NCBI RefSeq assembly: GCF_000974985.2
Contig: NZ_LAVA02000052.1
Span: 25,937 to 89,936 of the forward strand
Source of the DNA: Streptomyces mangrovisoli
Lineage (GTDB): Bacteria; Actinomycetota; Actinomycetes; Streptomycetales; Streptomycetaceae
Length of the DNA stretch: 64,000 nt
Direction of reading: 5' to 3'
The stretch's first letter is position 1, and the number at the start of each line of letters is the position of its first letter. A program made the translations under genes and the position numbers. The notes beneath the pieces are model-generated. The model ran no database searches and was not told where the DNA came from. It saw nothing but the letters and a program-made list of their open reading frames with translations. Shown one piece after another: positions 16,237 to 24,537 of the stretch.

Positions 16237-17853
16237 TCACATCCGGAAGACGCCGAACTGGGGGTCACCCAGCGGCGCGTTGGCACAGGCGGTCAGTGCG
16301 AGTCCCAGCACCTGCCGGGTCTCCACCGGGTCGATGACGCCGTCGTCCCAGAGCCGGGCGGTGGCGTAGTAGGCGCTGCCCTGGCGTTCGTACTGGGCGC
16401 GGATCGGGGCCTTGAAGGCCTCCTCGTCCTCGGCGGGCCAGGACCCGCCGCCCGCCTCCAGCTGGTCCCGCTTGACGGTCGCGAGCACCGAGGCGGCCTG
16501 CTCGCCGCCCATGACGGAGATCTTGGCGCCGGGCCACATCCACAGGAAGCGGGGGGAGTAGGCGCGGCCGCACATCGAGTAGTTGCCCGCGCCGTAGGAG
16601 CCGCCGACGACGACGGTCAGCTTCGGCACCCGGGTGCAGGCGACCGCGGTCACCATCTTGGCGCCGTGCTTGGCGATGCCGCCCGCCTCGTAGTCCTTGC
16701 CGACCATGAAGCCGGAGATGTTCTGGAGGAACACCAGCGGGATGCCGCGCTGGTCGGCGAGCTCGATGAAGTGGGCGCCCTTCTGGGCGGACTCGGAGAA
16801 CAGGATGCCGTTGTTGGCGACGACGGCCACCGGGTGCCCGTGGATCCGCGCGAAGCCGGTGACCAGGGTCTGCCCGAACTCCGCCTTGAACTCCGCGAAC
16901 CGCGAGCCGTCGACGACGCGCCCGATGACCTCGCGGACGTCGTAGGGGGTGCGGGAGTCGACCGGCACCGCGCCGTACAGCCCGGAGGGGTCGACCTTGG
17001 GCTCGATCGCCGCGGTCACCTCCCAGGGCAGGGTGGAGCGCGCGGGCAGCGTGGCGACGATGTCGCGGACGATCCTGAGCGCGTGCGCGTCGTCCTCGGC
17101 GAGGTGGTCGGTGACGCCCGAGACGCGGGAGTGCACCTCGCCGCCGCCGAGCTCCTCGGCGGTCACGACCTCGCCGGTGGCCGCCTTCACCAGCGGCGGG
17201 CCGCCCAGGAAGATCGTGCCCTGGTTCCGGACGATGACGGCCTCGTCGCTCATCGCGGGGACGTACGCCCCGCCGGCCGTGCACGAGCCGAGGACGGCGG
17301 CGATCTGCGGGATGCCGGCCCCCGACATGCGGGCCTGGTTGTAGAAGATCCGCCCGAAGTGCTCCCGGTCGGGGAAGACCTCGTCCTGCATCGGCAGGAA
17401 GGCGCCGCCGGAGTCCACCAGGTACAGGCAGGGCAGCCGGTTCTCCAGGGCCACCTCCTGCGCGCGCAGGTGCTTCTTCACCGTCATCGGGTAGTACGTG
17501 CCGCCCTTGACGGTGGCGTCGTTGGCCACGATCACGCACTCGCGCCCGCTCACCCGGCCGATGCCGGCGATCACCCCGGCCGCCGGGGCCTGCCCGTCGT
17601 ACATCCCCTCCGCGGCCAGCGGAGCCAGTTCCAGGAAGGGCGACCCGGGATCGAGCAGCGTGTCCACCCGGTCGCGCGGCAGCAGCTTGCCGCGCGCGGT
17701 GTGCCGGGCGCGCGCCTTCTCGCCGCCGCCGAGCCGCGCGGCGGCGAGCCTCGCGCGCAGCTCCTCGCCGAGCGCGCGGTGCGCCTCCTCGTTGGCTCGC
17801 CAGGCGTCCGACGCGGGGTCCGCCGCGCTCGTCAGCTCCGGTGCCTCGTGCAT
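16237..17853 (-). CDS. Acyl-CoA carboxylase beta subunit (carboxyltransferase)
   Basis: Transfers the carboxyl group from biotin to acyl-CoA, probably 3-methylcrotonyl-CoA. The 538-residue crotonase-fold carboxyltransferase has ARGKLLPRDRVDTLLDPGSP near residue 52, typical of methylcrotonyl-CoA-type subunits. GSCTAGGAYVPAMSDE in the N-terminal lobe and GGSYGAGNYSMCGRAYSPRF in the C-terminal lobe follow. It is the first gene of the operon that continues with the alpha subunit, HMG-CoA lyase and acdH. Two palindromic operators separate it from the divergent TetR gene. Confidence 0.93.
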   Translation of the reverse strand: MHEAPELTSAADPASDAWRANEEAHRALGEELRARLAAARLGGGEKARARHTARGKLLPRDRVDTLLDPGSPFLELAPLAAEGMYDGQAPAAGVIAGIGRVSGRECVIVANDATVKGGTYYPMTVKKHLRAQEVALENRLPCLYLVDSGGAFLPMQDEVFPDREHFGRIFYNQARMSGAGIPQIAAVLGSCTAGGAYVPAMSDEAVIVRNQGTIFLGGPPLVKAATGEVVTAEELGGGEVHSRVSGVTDHLAEDDAHALRIVRDIVATLPARSTLPWEVTAAIEPKVDPSGLYGAVPVDSRTPYDVREVIGRVVDGSRFAEFKAEFGQTLVTGFARIHGHPVAVVANNGILFSESAQKGAHFIELADQRGIPLVFLQNISGFMVGKDYEAGGIAKHGAKMVTAVACTRVPKLTVVVGGSYGAGNYSMCGRAYSPRFLWMWPGAKISVMGGEQAASVLATVKRDQLEAGGGSWPAEDEEAFKAPIRAQYERQGSAYYATARLWDDGVIDPVETRQVLGLALTACANAPLGDPQFGVFRM

Positions 17854-17882
17854 TCTTGCGGCCCCTCACCCAGTGGTCGACT

Positions 17883-17926
17883 GTTAATGAGCGTTAACCA
17901 TCTCCCTCAGGTTAACGACCGCTAAC
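17883..17926. promoter_or_regulatory. Two palindromic operators between the carboxylase operon and its TetR regulator
   Basis: GTTAATGAGCGTTAAC (17883-17898) and GTTAACGACCGCTAAC (17911-17926) are 16-bp sites fitting GTTARYGNNCRYTAAC, with centres 28 bp apart. Their position in a divergent promoter region makes them very likely binding sites of the TetR protein at 17949. Confidence 0.88.
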
Positions 17927-17941
17927 CTCCCTGTCTAGAAT
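17912..17941 (+). promoter_or_regulatory. Probable promoter giving a leaderless TetR mRNA
   Basis: TTAACG (17912-17917) and TAGAAT (17936-17941) are spaced 18 bases apart as -35 and -10. Transcription would start at about 17948-17949, on the ATG itself, and no ribosome binding site is visible. The -35 lies within the second operator, which suggests autorepression. Confidence 0.6.
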
Positions 17942-17948
17942 TGACTGC

Positions 17949-18548
17949 ATGGTCACCAGAACCGACGCCCCCACCCGGCGTGAGCAGATCCTCAAGGAGG
18001 CCGCCCGCCTCTTCGCCGAGCGCGGTTTCCACGGCGTCGGGGTCGACGAGATAGGCGCCGCCGTCGGCATCAGCGGCCCCGGCCTGTACCGGCACTTCCC
18101 GGGCAAGGACGCGATGCTCGCCGAGCTGCTGGTGGGCATCAGCGGCCGGCTGCTGACCGGGGCCAAGCTCCGGCTCGCGGAGTCCGGCGCCGCCGCGGAC
18201 CCGTCGGCGGTGCTGGACTCGCTCATCGAGGGCCATATCGACTTCGCCCTCGACGACCGCCCACTGATCACCCTGCACGACCGTGAGCTGGACCGCCTGC
18301 GCGACAGCGACCGCAAGCTGGTGCGCCAGCTCCAGCGGCAGTACGTCGAGCTGTGGGTGGAGGTCGTACGGGAGCTGTATCCGGCCCTCACCGAACCGGC
18401 GGCGCGCTCCTCCGTGCACTCGGTCTTCGGCCTGCTGAACTCCACGCCCCATCTGGCCCGCCCCGGCGCGCTGCCCGGCCGCTCGGTCACGGCCGAGCTG
18501 CTGCACCGCATGGCGCGGGGCGCCTTCGCCGCCGCGGGTGCGGAGTGA
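17949..18548 (+). CDS. TetR-family repressor of the divergent acyl-CoA carboxylase operon
   Basis: A 199-residue DNA-binding regulator. The N-terminal TetR helix-turn-helix is clear: RREQILKEAARLFAERGFHG, then VDEIGAAVGISGPGLYRHFP (about 31-50). The helical C-terminal ligand domain has no recognisable specific signature. It is divergent from the carboxylase/HMG-CoA lyase/acdH operon and separated from it by two matching palindromes. I infer that it senses an acyl-CoA or acid of that pathway. The stop is followed by an imperfect second copy of its own coding 3' end. Confidence 0.93.
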   Translation: MVTRTDAPTRREQILKEAARLFAERGFHGVGVDEIGAAVGISGPGLYRHFPGKDAMLAELLVGISGRLLTGAKLRLAESGAAADPSAVLDSLIEGHIDFALDDRPLITLHDRELDRLRDSDRKLVRQLQRQYVELWVEVVRELYPALTEPAARSSVHSVFGLLNSTPHLARPGALPGRSVTAELLHRMARGAFAAAGAE

Positions 18549-18597
18549 CGCGCGCCGGCCGGTCCGAGGGGCGGGCGTTCGCCGCTGCGGAGTGACG
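18525..18597. repeat. Imperfect duplication of the TetR gene 3' end including its stop
   Basis: 18525-18550 holds the last codons and stop TGA of the TetR gene. A shortened copy at 18578-18597, TTCGCCGCTGCGGAGTGACG, repeats it with the TGA 47 bases further on. The region between is ordinary GC-rich spacer. Confidence 0.65.
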
Positions 18598-18663
18598 AGC
18601 ATTACGGGTCCGTGCACCGGCCGCCCCTGGACTCACCTCGATACCCGCCGGTACGGTTGAGTG

Positions 18664-18677
18664 AGCAAGCGCTTAGA
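18664..18677 (+). promoter_or_regulatory. Candidate TetR-type operator upstream of acyl-CoA dehydrogenase
   Basis: AGCAAGCGCTTAGA contains the palindromic core CAAGCGCTT(G/A) and resembles operators of actinobacterial fatty-acid or sterol TetR repressors (KstR2/FadR-like). It lies about 70 bases upstream of the GTG start. Confidence 0.5.
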
Positions 18678-18744
18678 CAGGTGCCGTGACAGCGGCATGT
18701 GCCGTGGCGCTCGGACAGGACAGCCCCAGGCGGAGGAGGCGGCG

Positions 18745-19902
18745 GTGCGCCGTACTGTGTTCAACGAGGACCACGAGGCGTTCCGGGAGACCCTGCGCGC
18801 CTTCATCGAGGCCGAGGTCGTCCCGGTCTACGACGAGTGGTTCGCCGCCGGCCAGGCGCCGCGCGACTTCTACTACAAGCTCGCCGAACTCGGCATCTTC
18901 GGCATCCGCGTGGACGAGGAGTTCGGCGGCGCCGGCATCGACTCGTACAAGTTCGAGGCCGTGATGTACGAGGAGACCGCTCGCGCCGGTGTCCAGTTCG
19001 GCGGCTCCGGCGTGCACGTGCTGCTCGGCCTGCCGTACATCAAGATGCTCGCCACCGACGAGCAGAAGAAGCGCTTCCTGCCGAAGTTCGTCTCCGGCGA
19101 GGAGATGTGGGCCCTCGCGATGACCGAGCCGGGCACCGGCTCCGACCTCGCGGGCATGAAGACCACCGCCAAGCTCAGCGAGGACGGCACGCACTACGTC
19201 CTCAACGGCGCCAAGACCTTCATCACCGGCGGCGTGCACGCCGACCGCGTGATCGTCTGCGCCCGCACCTCGGCGCCCAAGGAGGACGACCGCCGCTTCG
19301 GCATCTCCCTCTTCGCCGTCGACACCAAGTCCGAGGGCTACTCCGTCGGCCGCAAGCTCGACAAGCTGGGCCTGAAGACCTCCGACACCGCCGAGCTGGC
19401 GTTCGTCGACGTCAAGGTGCCCGTCGAGGACCTCCTCGGCGAGGAGAACAAGGGCTTCTCCTACCTCGGCCACAACCTGGCCTCCGAGCGCTGGGGCATC
19501 GCCTTCGGCGCCTACGCCCAGGCCAAGGCCGCCGTCCGGTTCGCCAAGGAGTACGTCCAGGACCGCACGGTCTTCGGCAAGCCGGTCGCCTCCTTCCAGA
19601 ACACCAAGTTCGAGCTGGCCGCCTGCCAGGCCGAGGTGGACGCGGCCGAGGCCGTCGCCGACCGCGCCCTGGAGGCCCTCGACGCGGGCGAGCTGACCCC
19701 CGCCGAGGCCGCCAGCGCCAAGCTGTTCTGCACCGAGGTCGCGCACCGCGTGATCGACCGCTGCCTCCAGCTGCACGGCGGCTACGGCTTCATGAACGAG
19801 TACCCGATCGCCCGCCTGTACGCGGACAACCGGGTCAACCGCATCTACGGCGGCACCAACGAGATCATGAAGACGATCATCGCCAAGGACATGGGTCTGT
19901 AA
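18745..19902 (+). CDS. Acyl-CoA dehydrogenase, long-chain (LCAD) type
   Basis: FAD-dependent dehydrogenase of 385 residues. It has EEFGGAGID near residue 55, the FAD loop ALAMTEPGTGSDLAG, FITGGVHAD, and LHGGYGFMNEYPIARLYAD. The C-terminal IYGGTNEIMK has glycine where MCAD has its catalytic glutamate. That is the pattern of the LCAD and isovaleryl-CoA dehydrogenase group, which uses a glutamate on another helix; SERWGIA is the likely site here. I chose the GTG at 18745, which follows GGAGGAGG by five bases. The TesB gene begins 34 bases after the stop and may be in the same transcript. Confidence 0.92.
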   Translation: MRRTVFNEDHEAFRETLRAFIEAEVVPVYDEWFAAGQAPRDFYYKLAELGIFGIRVDEEFGGAGIDSYKFEAVMYEETARAGVQFGGSGVHVLLGLPYIKMLATDEQKKRFLPKFVSGEEMWALAMTEPGTGSDLAGMKTTAKLSEDGTHYVLNGAKTFITGGVHADRVIVCARTSAPKEDDRRFGISLFAVDTKSEGYSVGRKLDKLGLKTSDTAELAFVDVKVPVEDLLGEENKGFSYLGHNLASERWGIAFGAYAQAKAAVRFAKEYVQDRTVFGKPVASFQNTKFELAACQAEVDAAEAVADRALEALDAGELTPAEAASAKLFCTEVAHRVIDRCLQLHGGYGFMNEYPIARLYADNRVNRIYGGTNEIMKTIIAKDMGL

Positions 19903-19936
19903 GCGGCCGGCAATCACTGGCCTATACAACTGACTC

Positions 19937-20812
19937 ATGAGCCAGGCACTTCAGGACCTCCTCGATCTGCTCGACCTCGAGCAGATCGAGGAGGACATCT
20001 TCCGCGGCCGGTCCCGGTCCGCCGTCGTCCCCCGCGTCTTCGGCGGGCAGGTCGCGGCGCAGGCGCTGGTCGCCGCGGGGCGCACCGTCCCCGCCGAGCG
20101 GCACGCACACTCCCTGCACGCGTACTTCCTGCGCCCCGGGGACCCGGGCGCGCCGATCGTCTACACCGTCGAGCGCATCCGTGACGGGCGCTCCTTCACC
20201 ACCCGGCGGGTGGTCGCGGTGCAGCACGGCCGGCCGATCTTCGCGCTGTCGGCGTCCTTCCAGGTCTTCGAGGACGGCCTCGACCACCAGACCCCGATGC
20301 CGCCCGCGCCCGACCCGGCCACCCTGCCGACCTCCCAGGAGCGGCTGCGCGGCTACGGCCACCTCGACCCGGTGGTCGTGGAGAAGTTCGTCGAGGCGCG
20401 CGAGGCGGTGGACCTGCGCTATGTCGAGGATCCGCCGTTCGGCCGGTTCGGCGAGCCGCGCGAGCCGCACTCCCAGGTCTGGTTCCGCACCAACGGCAAG
20501 CTCGCGGACGACCCCCTGCTGCACGTCGTGCTCGCCACGTACGTCTCCGACATGACCCTGCTCGACTCGGTCCTGCTCGCGCACGGGCGCGGCGGCTGGG
20601 CGGTCGGCGACGTCGTCGGCGCCTCCCTCGACCACGCGATGTGGTTCCACCGGCCGTTCCGCGCGGACGAGTGGCTGCTGTACGACCAGGAGTCCCCGTC
20701 CGCGTCCGGCGGGCGCGGCCTCGGCCAGGCCCGCATCTACACGCAGGACGGGAGCCTCGCGATCTCCGTCATCCAGGAGGGCGTGATCCGCGTCCCGCAC
20801 GGCGAGGACTGA
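19937..20812 (+). CDS. tesB: Acyl-CoA thioesterase II
   Basis: Hydrolyses acyl-CoA to free acid and CoA. The 291-residue double hot-dog protein has VFGGQVAAQALVAAGRTVP near residue 33 and HSLHAYFLRPGDP near 56. The TesB active-site set is visible as LLDSVLLAH (Asp), LDHAMWFHRPF and QEGVIR (Gln). Its position close behind an LCAD-type dehydrogenase suggests it relieves acyl-CoA accumulation in beta-oxidation. Confidence 0.93.
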   Translation: MSQALQDLLDLLDLEQIEEDIFRGRSRSAVVPRVFGGQVAAQALVAAGRTVPAERHAHSLHAYFLRPGDPGAPIVYTVERIRDGRSFTTRRVVAVQHGRPIFALSASFQVFEDGLDHQTPMPPAPDPATLPTSQERLRGYGHLDPVVVEKFVEAREAVDLRYVEDPPFGRFGEPREPHSQVWFRTNGKLADDPLLHVVLATYVSDMTLLDSVLLAHGRGGWAVGDVVGASLDHAMWFHRPFRADEWLLYDQESPSASGGRGLGQARIYTQDGSLAISVIQEGVIRVPHGED

Positions 20813-20916
20813 GCGCGGACCTCCCGCTCTCGTGAGGAGGCCGGGCGCTCTTCCCGGGCGAGCCGGCTCGGGCGGCCCCGGACGGGGCGGCCCCGGGCAG
20901 CCCCCGGCCGGCCGGC

Positions 20917-21747
20917 TCAGGCGGCCGGGACGCCCCGGTCGGCGCTGGTGGCGGGGTCCGCCGCCAGGCCCGCCGCGTCCAGCAGGTACGCCGTCATCGG
21001 GTCGTAGTGGCGCGGGCTGCGCACATGGTCGTCGAGGGGTACCGCCACCTGGAGGGTGCCCTCGGCCTCGGCCAGGAACAGCGCCGGGTCGTTGCAGTCC
21101 GCGTAGCCGACGGAGTCGACGCCGTGCCGGGCCGCGTACCCCGCCCAGCCGTGGTCGGCGACCACCAGGTCGGGCAGCGGGCGGCCCTCGCGTTCCAGGG
21201 CGGTGAGGATCTGCCGCATCGGCTCGCCCGAGTGGGTGTGCCACAGCGTGGCCCCGTGCTCCAGGACCGCCACGTCCGCGAACTGCATGACGTAGCCCTC
21301 GTCCGTCTGGAGCTCCTCCGGGATGACGACGATCTCGCAGCCCGCGGCGCGCAGCGCGACCGCCGTCGCGCGGTGCACGTCCAGCAGGCCGCCGGGGTGA
21401 CCGGTGGCCAGCAGCACCCGCTGCCGTCCCTCGGCCGCCTTTCTCAGCCGGCCCGCCAGCCGCTCCAGGGCGTCGATCGTCAGCTCGGGGTCGATGGTGT
21501 CCTGCCCGTAGCGGTGCTCCGGGTCGTCGTTCACGCCCACCCGCTCCGCCATCACCGCGAGCACGTCCTGCTCGTCGCGCCACCGGTCCCCGAGCTCCAG
21601 GCCGAGCCAGTAGTGACGGTCGCCGTTCGCCAGCTTGCGGTAGTGCAGCAGGTTGTTCTCACGGGGGGTGGCCACCTCCCCGGCGATGCGGGTGCGCTTC
21701 AGGTGGTCGACGAGCTCGGCGCGGCTGGGTGTCCCGGGTATCGGCAT
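20917..21747 (-). CDS. Phosphatase-like conserved actinobacterial protein
   Basis: A 276-residue soluble protein that matches, from memory, proteins annotated only as phosphatase in Streptomyces. Visible conserved stretches are ATPRENNLLHYRKLANGDRH near the N-terminus, LLATGHPGGLLDVH in the middle, LWHTHSGEPM, and PDLVVADHGWAGYAARHG. The His/Asp-rich motifs suggest metal binding. There is no signal peptide. No ribosome binding site precedes the ATG at 21747 (MPIPGTPSRAELV) or the alternative at 21756. Substrate and reaction are unknown. It lies downstream of, and parallel to, the PucR gene. Confidence 0.75.
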   Translation of the reverse strand: MPIPGTPSRAELVDHLKRTRIAGEVATPRENNLLHYRKLANGDRHYWLGLELGDRWRDEQDVLAVMAERVGVNDDPEHRYGQDTIDPELTIDALERLAGRLRKAAEGRQRVLLATGHPGGLLDVHRATAVALRAAGCEIVVIPEELQTDEGYVMQFADVAVLEHGATLWHTHSGEPMRQILTALEREGRPLPDLVVADHGWAGYAARHGVDSVGYADCNDPALFLAEAEGTLQVAVPLDDHVRSPRHYDPMTAYLLDAAGLAADPATSADRGVPAA

Positions 21748-21814
21748 GACAACCATTGTGGAGCAGCACACTGTGACCGTCCCCACTGTCCCGCAGCCCG
21801 GGATGGGACGTGCG

Positions 21815-23371
21815 TCACTGCCCGGCCGTGCGCGGCGCCCTGCCCAGCGCGAACCACAGCTCCATCCGTACGTCCGGGTCGTCCAGGTCGGTCTCCAGCA
21901 GGGCCGCGCAGCGGGCGATCCGCTGGCGCACGGTGTTGCGGTGCACGCCGAGCGCCACCGCCGTACGGTCCCAACTTCCGTGCAGGGAAAGCCAGGTGCG
22001 CAGGGTCTCGGTGAGTGCCGGGGCCGCGGCGATCGGCGCGAGCAGGGCGCTCGCGTGGGCGGCGGCGTCCGCGTCGGGCACCAGGTCGGCGAGGGCGGTG
22101 CGGGCGCCGTGCCGGACCAGCGGGCTACGGGTGGCCCGCGCGCGGGCCAGCGCGCGGGCGGCCTGCGCGTCGGCGGCCGGCCAGTCCGGCGCGGCGGCCG
22201 GCGCGCTGACGCCGAGCGTCCAGCCGGGCTGCGGCTCCGGCGCGCGATCGGCCGGCACCAGGACCCGTACGACGTCGTCCGCGAGGTCGACCAGCGGGGA
22301 GCCGAGGGCCGCGCCCAGCGCCGAGGCGGCCACCGGGTCCGCGGCCTGCGCGTCCGGCCGGGCGTGCACCACCAGCCGGTCCCCGGTCCCGAGCAGCGGC
22401 GCGACCTCGGCGGGCGGCGCCCCGAGCAGCAGCCGCACCAGCGCCGACGAGCGGGCCGCGCCCGCCCCGCTGTGGTGCTCCCCGGTCAGCAGCGAGAGCA
22501 GCACGGCGGCGACGGAGGCGATCGTGTGGTCCCCGGGCTCCCGCCGCGCCGCGGCGACCCCGAGCACGAAGCCGCCTCCGGCGCCGAGCGCGTAGGCGGC
22601 GAGATGCACCCCGGCGACGGTGTCGGTCGCGGAGGCGGGCGCCCCGGCCCGCCCGGGCCGCACGACCCGCGCCAGCGCGTCGAGCGCCGCGCCCGCGGGA
22701 TCGTCGGCGTCCGCGGGATCGGCGGCGGCGCCCGCGGGGTTCGCGGGCGCGGTCGCGGGCGTACTCCCCGCCTCCGCGATCCGTGTCCCGTCCGGTCCGT
22801 ACAGCACCGCCCGGCCGTCCACCCGGCGGGCCAGCCGGCGCAGGACCGAGGGGACCGGGTCGGGGCGGGCGGCGGCGGAGGCGAGGCTCTGCTGGGCCTC
22901 GGTGACCCGGCGCAGCTCGGCCAGCCGGGCCTGCGCCATGAGCTGCCAGACCGCGCGCGCGATGCCGGAGAACGTGGTCTGCGGCGGCACCTCGAGCAGC
23001 GGCAGGCCGTGGGTGTCGCAGGCGGCGACCAGGGCGGGCGGGACCGTGTCGTGCACGGGCGCCAGCCCGAAGCCCAGGGCGGCCCCGCCGGCCGCGACGA
23101 TCCGGGCGACGTAGGAGTCGAAGTACGCGGCGGCGGCCCCGTCGGCCGCCGTGTCGCCCAGCACCCCCTCCGGGATGTGCACGCCCGCCGAGAGCAGCAG
23201 CTCGCCGCCCAGCAGATAGGGATACGGGTCGGCCATCTCCGAGGTGTGCACCCAGTGGATCGCGGTGTCCTCGGCGGCCGGCCCGGCGATCCGCCGCAGC
23301 GCCAGGTCCTCCCGGGCCAGCAGGGCGGTCAGCGGCACGGGCGGCGAGGGCGGGACCGCGGGATCCGGCAT
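21815..23371 (-). CDS. PucR-family transcriptional regulator
   Basis: A 518-residue regulator. The N-terminal PucR-type ligand domain spans about residues 12-125 (TAIHWVHTSEMADPYPYLLG, ELLLSAGVHIPEG). The middle is Ala/Pro-rich and variable, and a C-terminal PucR helix-turn-helix, LHGSWDRTAVALGVHRNTVR, sits at about 460-515. The start is uncertain: ATG at 23371 follows GGAGGG by 10 bases, while ATG at 23389 would add six residues. It is divergent from the agmatinase/TPP pair, so it probably controls their use of a guanidino compound or arginine. Family members respond to purines, amino acids or GABA. Confidence 0.88.
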   Translation of the reverse strand: MPDPAVPPSPPVPLTALLAREDLALRRIAGPAAEDTAIHWVHTSEMADPYPYLLGGELLLSAGVHIPEGVLGDTAADGAAAAYFDSYVARIVAAGGAALGFGLAPVHDTVPPALVAACDTHGLPLLEVPPQTTFSGIARAVWQLMAQARLAELRRVTEAQQSLASAAARPDPVPSVLRRLARRVDGRAVLYGPDGTRIAEAGSTPATAPANPAGAAADPADADDPAGAALDALARVVRPGRAGAPASATDTVAGVHLAAYALGAGGGFVLGVAAARREPGDHTIASVAAVLLSLLTGEHHSGAGAARSSALVRLLLGAPPAEVAPLLGTGDRLVVHARPDAQAADPVAASALGAALGSPLVDLADDVVRVLVPADRAPEPQPGWTLGVSAPAAAPDWPAADAQAARALARARATRSPLVRHGARTALADLVPDADAAAHASALLAPIAAAPALTETLRTWLSLHGSWDRTAVALGVHRNTVRQRIARCAALLETDLDDPDVRMELWFALGRAPRTAGQ

Positions 23372-23560
23372 GGTGTGCGTTCCCTCCATGAGATCCGTCC
23401 TCGATGGATGAAACGTACACTTCGCAGCCGCCCTCCGGCGACCTAGGGTCGGTCCGGAGGCGCGGCCCCGTCCAAGGCCGCGCTCCTGGTCACCACCCCC
23501 CATAGAGTCGGACAAGAGCGGTACATACGCGGCGAAGCGTAGGAAAGAAGGCAGTACCTC

Positions 23561-24532
23561 ATGAGCAGCAACGGCACGTTCCGGGGCCCCGTCGACTCCT
23601 CGCGCATCCCGCGGTACGCGGGCCCCGCGACCTTCGCCCGGCTGCCCCGCCTGGACGAGGTCGGCACGGCCGACGTCGCCGTCGTGGGCGTGCCGTTCGA
23701 CTCCGGCGTCTCCTACCGCCCCGGCGCCCGCTTCGGCGGCAACGCCATCCGTGAGGCCTCCCGCCTGCTGCGCCCCTACAACCCGGCGCAGGACGCCTCC
23801 CCCTTCGCCCTCGCCCAGGTCGCGGACGGCGGCGACATCGCCGTGAACCCGTTCAACATCAACGAGGCCGTCGAGACGATCGAGGCCGCCGCCGACGACC
23901 TGCTCGGCACCGGCGCCCGCCTGATGACCCTCGGCGGCGACCACACCATCGCCCTGCCGCTGCTGCGCTCGGTCGCGAAGAAGCACGGCCCGGTCGCCCT
24001 GCTGCACTTCGACGCCCACCTCGACACCTGGGACACCTACTTCGGCGCCGAGTACACCCACGGCACCCCGTTCCGCCGGGCGGTCGAGGAGGGCATCCTC
24101 GACACCGAGGCGCTCTCCCACGTCGGCACCCGCGGCCCGCTCTACGGCAAGCAGGACCTCACCGACGACGAGAAGCTCGGCTTCGGCATCGTCACCTCCG
24201 CGGACGTCTACCGCCGCGGCGCCGACGAGATCGCCGACCAGCTGCGCCAGCGCATCGGCGACCGCCCGCTCTACATCTCCATCGACATCGACTGCCTCGA
24301 CCCGGCGCACGCGCCCGGCACCGGCACCCCCGAGGCGGGCGGCATGACCTCCCGCGAGCTCCTGGAGATCCTGCGCGGCCTCGCCTCCTGCAACCTGGTC
24401 TCCGCGGATGTCGTCGAGGTGGCGCCCGCGTACGATCACGCCGAGATCACGTCGGTGGCCGCCTCGCACACGGCGTACGAACTCACCACGATCATGTCCC
24501 GCCAGATCGCCGAGGCCCGGAAGGACGCGTAG
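23561..24532 (+). CDS. speB: Agmatinase / guanidinobutyrase (ureohydrolase)
   Basis: Manganese ureohydrolase that splits a guanidino compound into an amine and urea. The 323 residues show the three metal-binding motifs in order: GGDHTIALPL near 126, HFDAHLDTWD near 150 and SIDIDCLDPAHAPGTGTPE near 241. Agmatine, 4-guanidinobutyrate or 3-guanidinopropionate could each be the substrate. The TPP enzyme that begins six bases after the stop favours 4-guanidinobutyrate of the arginine transaminase route, which is inference. The ATG follows AAGAAGG. Confidence 0.92.
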   Translation: MSSNGTFRGPVDSSRIPRYAGPATFARLPRLDEVGTADVAVVGVPFDSGVSYRPGARFGGNAIREASRLLRPYNPAQDASPFALAQVADGGDIAVNPFNINEAVETIEAAADDLLGTGARLMTLGGDHTIALPLLRSVAKKHGPVALLHFDAHLDTWDTYFGAEYTHGTPFRRAVEEGILDTEALSHVGTRGPLYGKQDLTDDEKLGFGIVTSADVYRRGADEIADQLRQRIGDRPLYISIDIDCLDPAHAPGTGTPEAGGMTSRELLEILRGLASCNLVSADVVEVAPAYDHAEITSVAASHTAYELTTIMSRQIAEARKDA

Positions 24533-24537
24533 GCGCC

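Noticed and set aside
13287..16286. 999-codon minus-strand frame running through the carboxylase alpha gene into HMG-CoA lyase
   Set aside because: Only the last 328 codons are real (HMG-CoA lyase). The upstream part is an out-of-frame reading of the biotin carboxylase gene.
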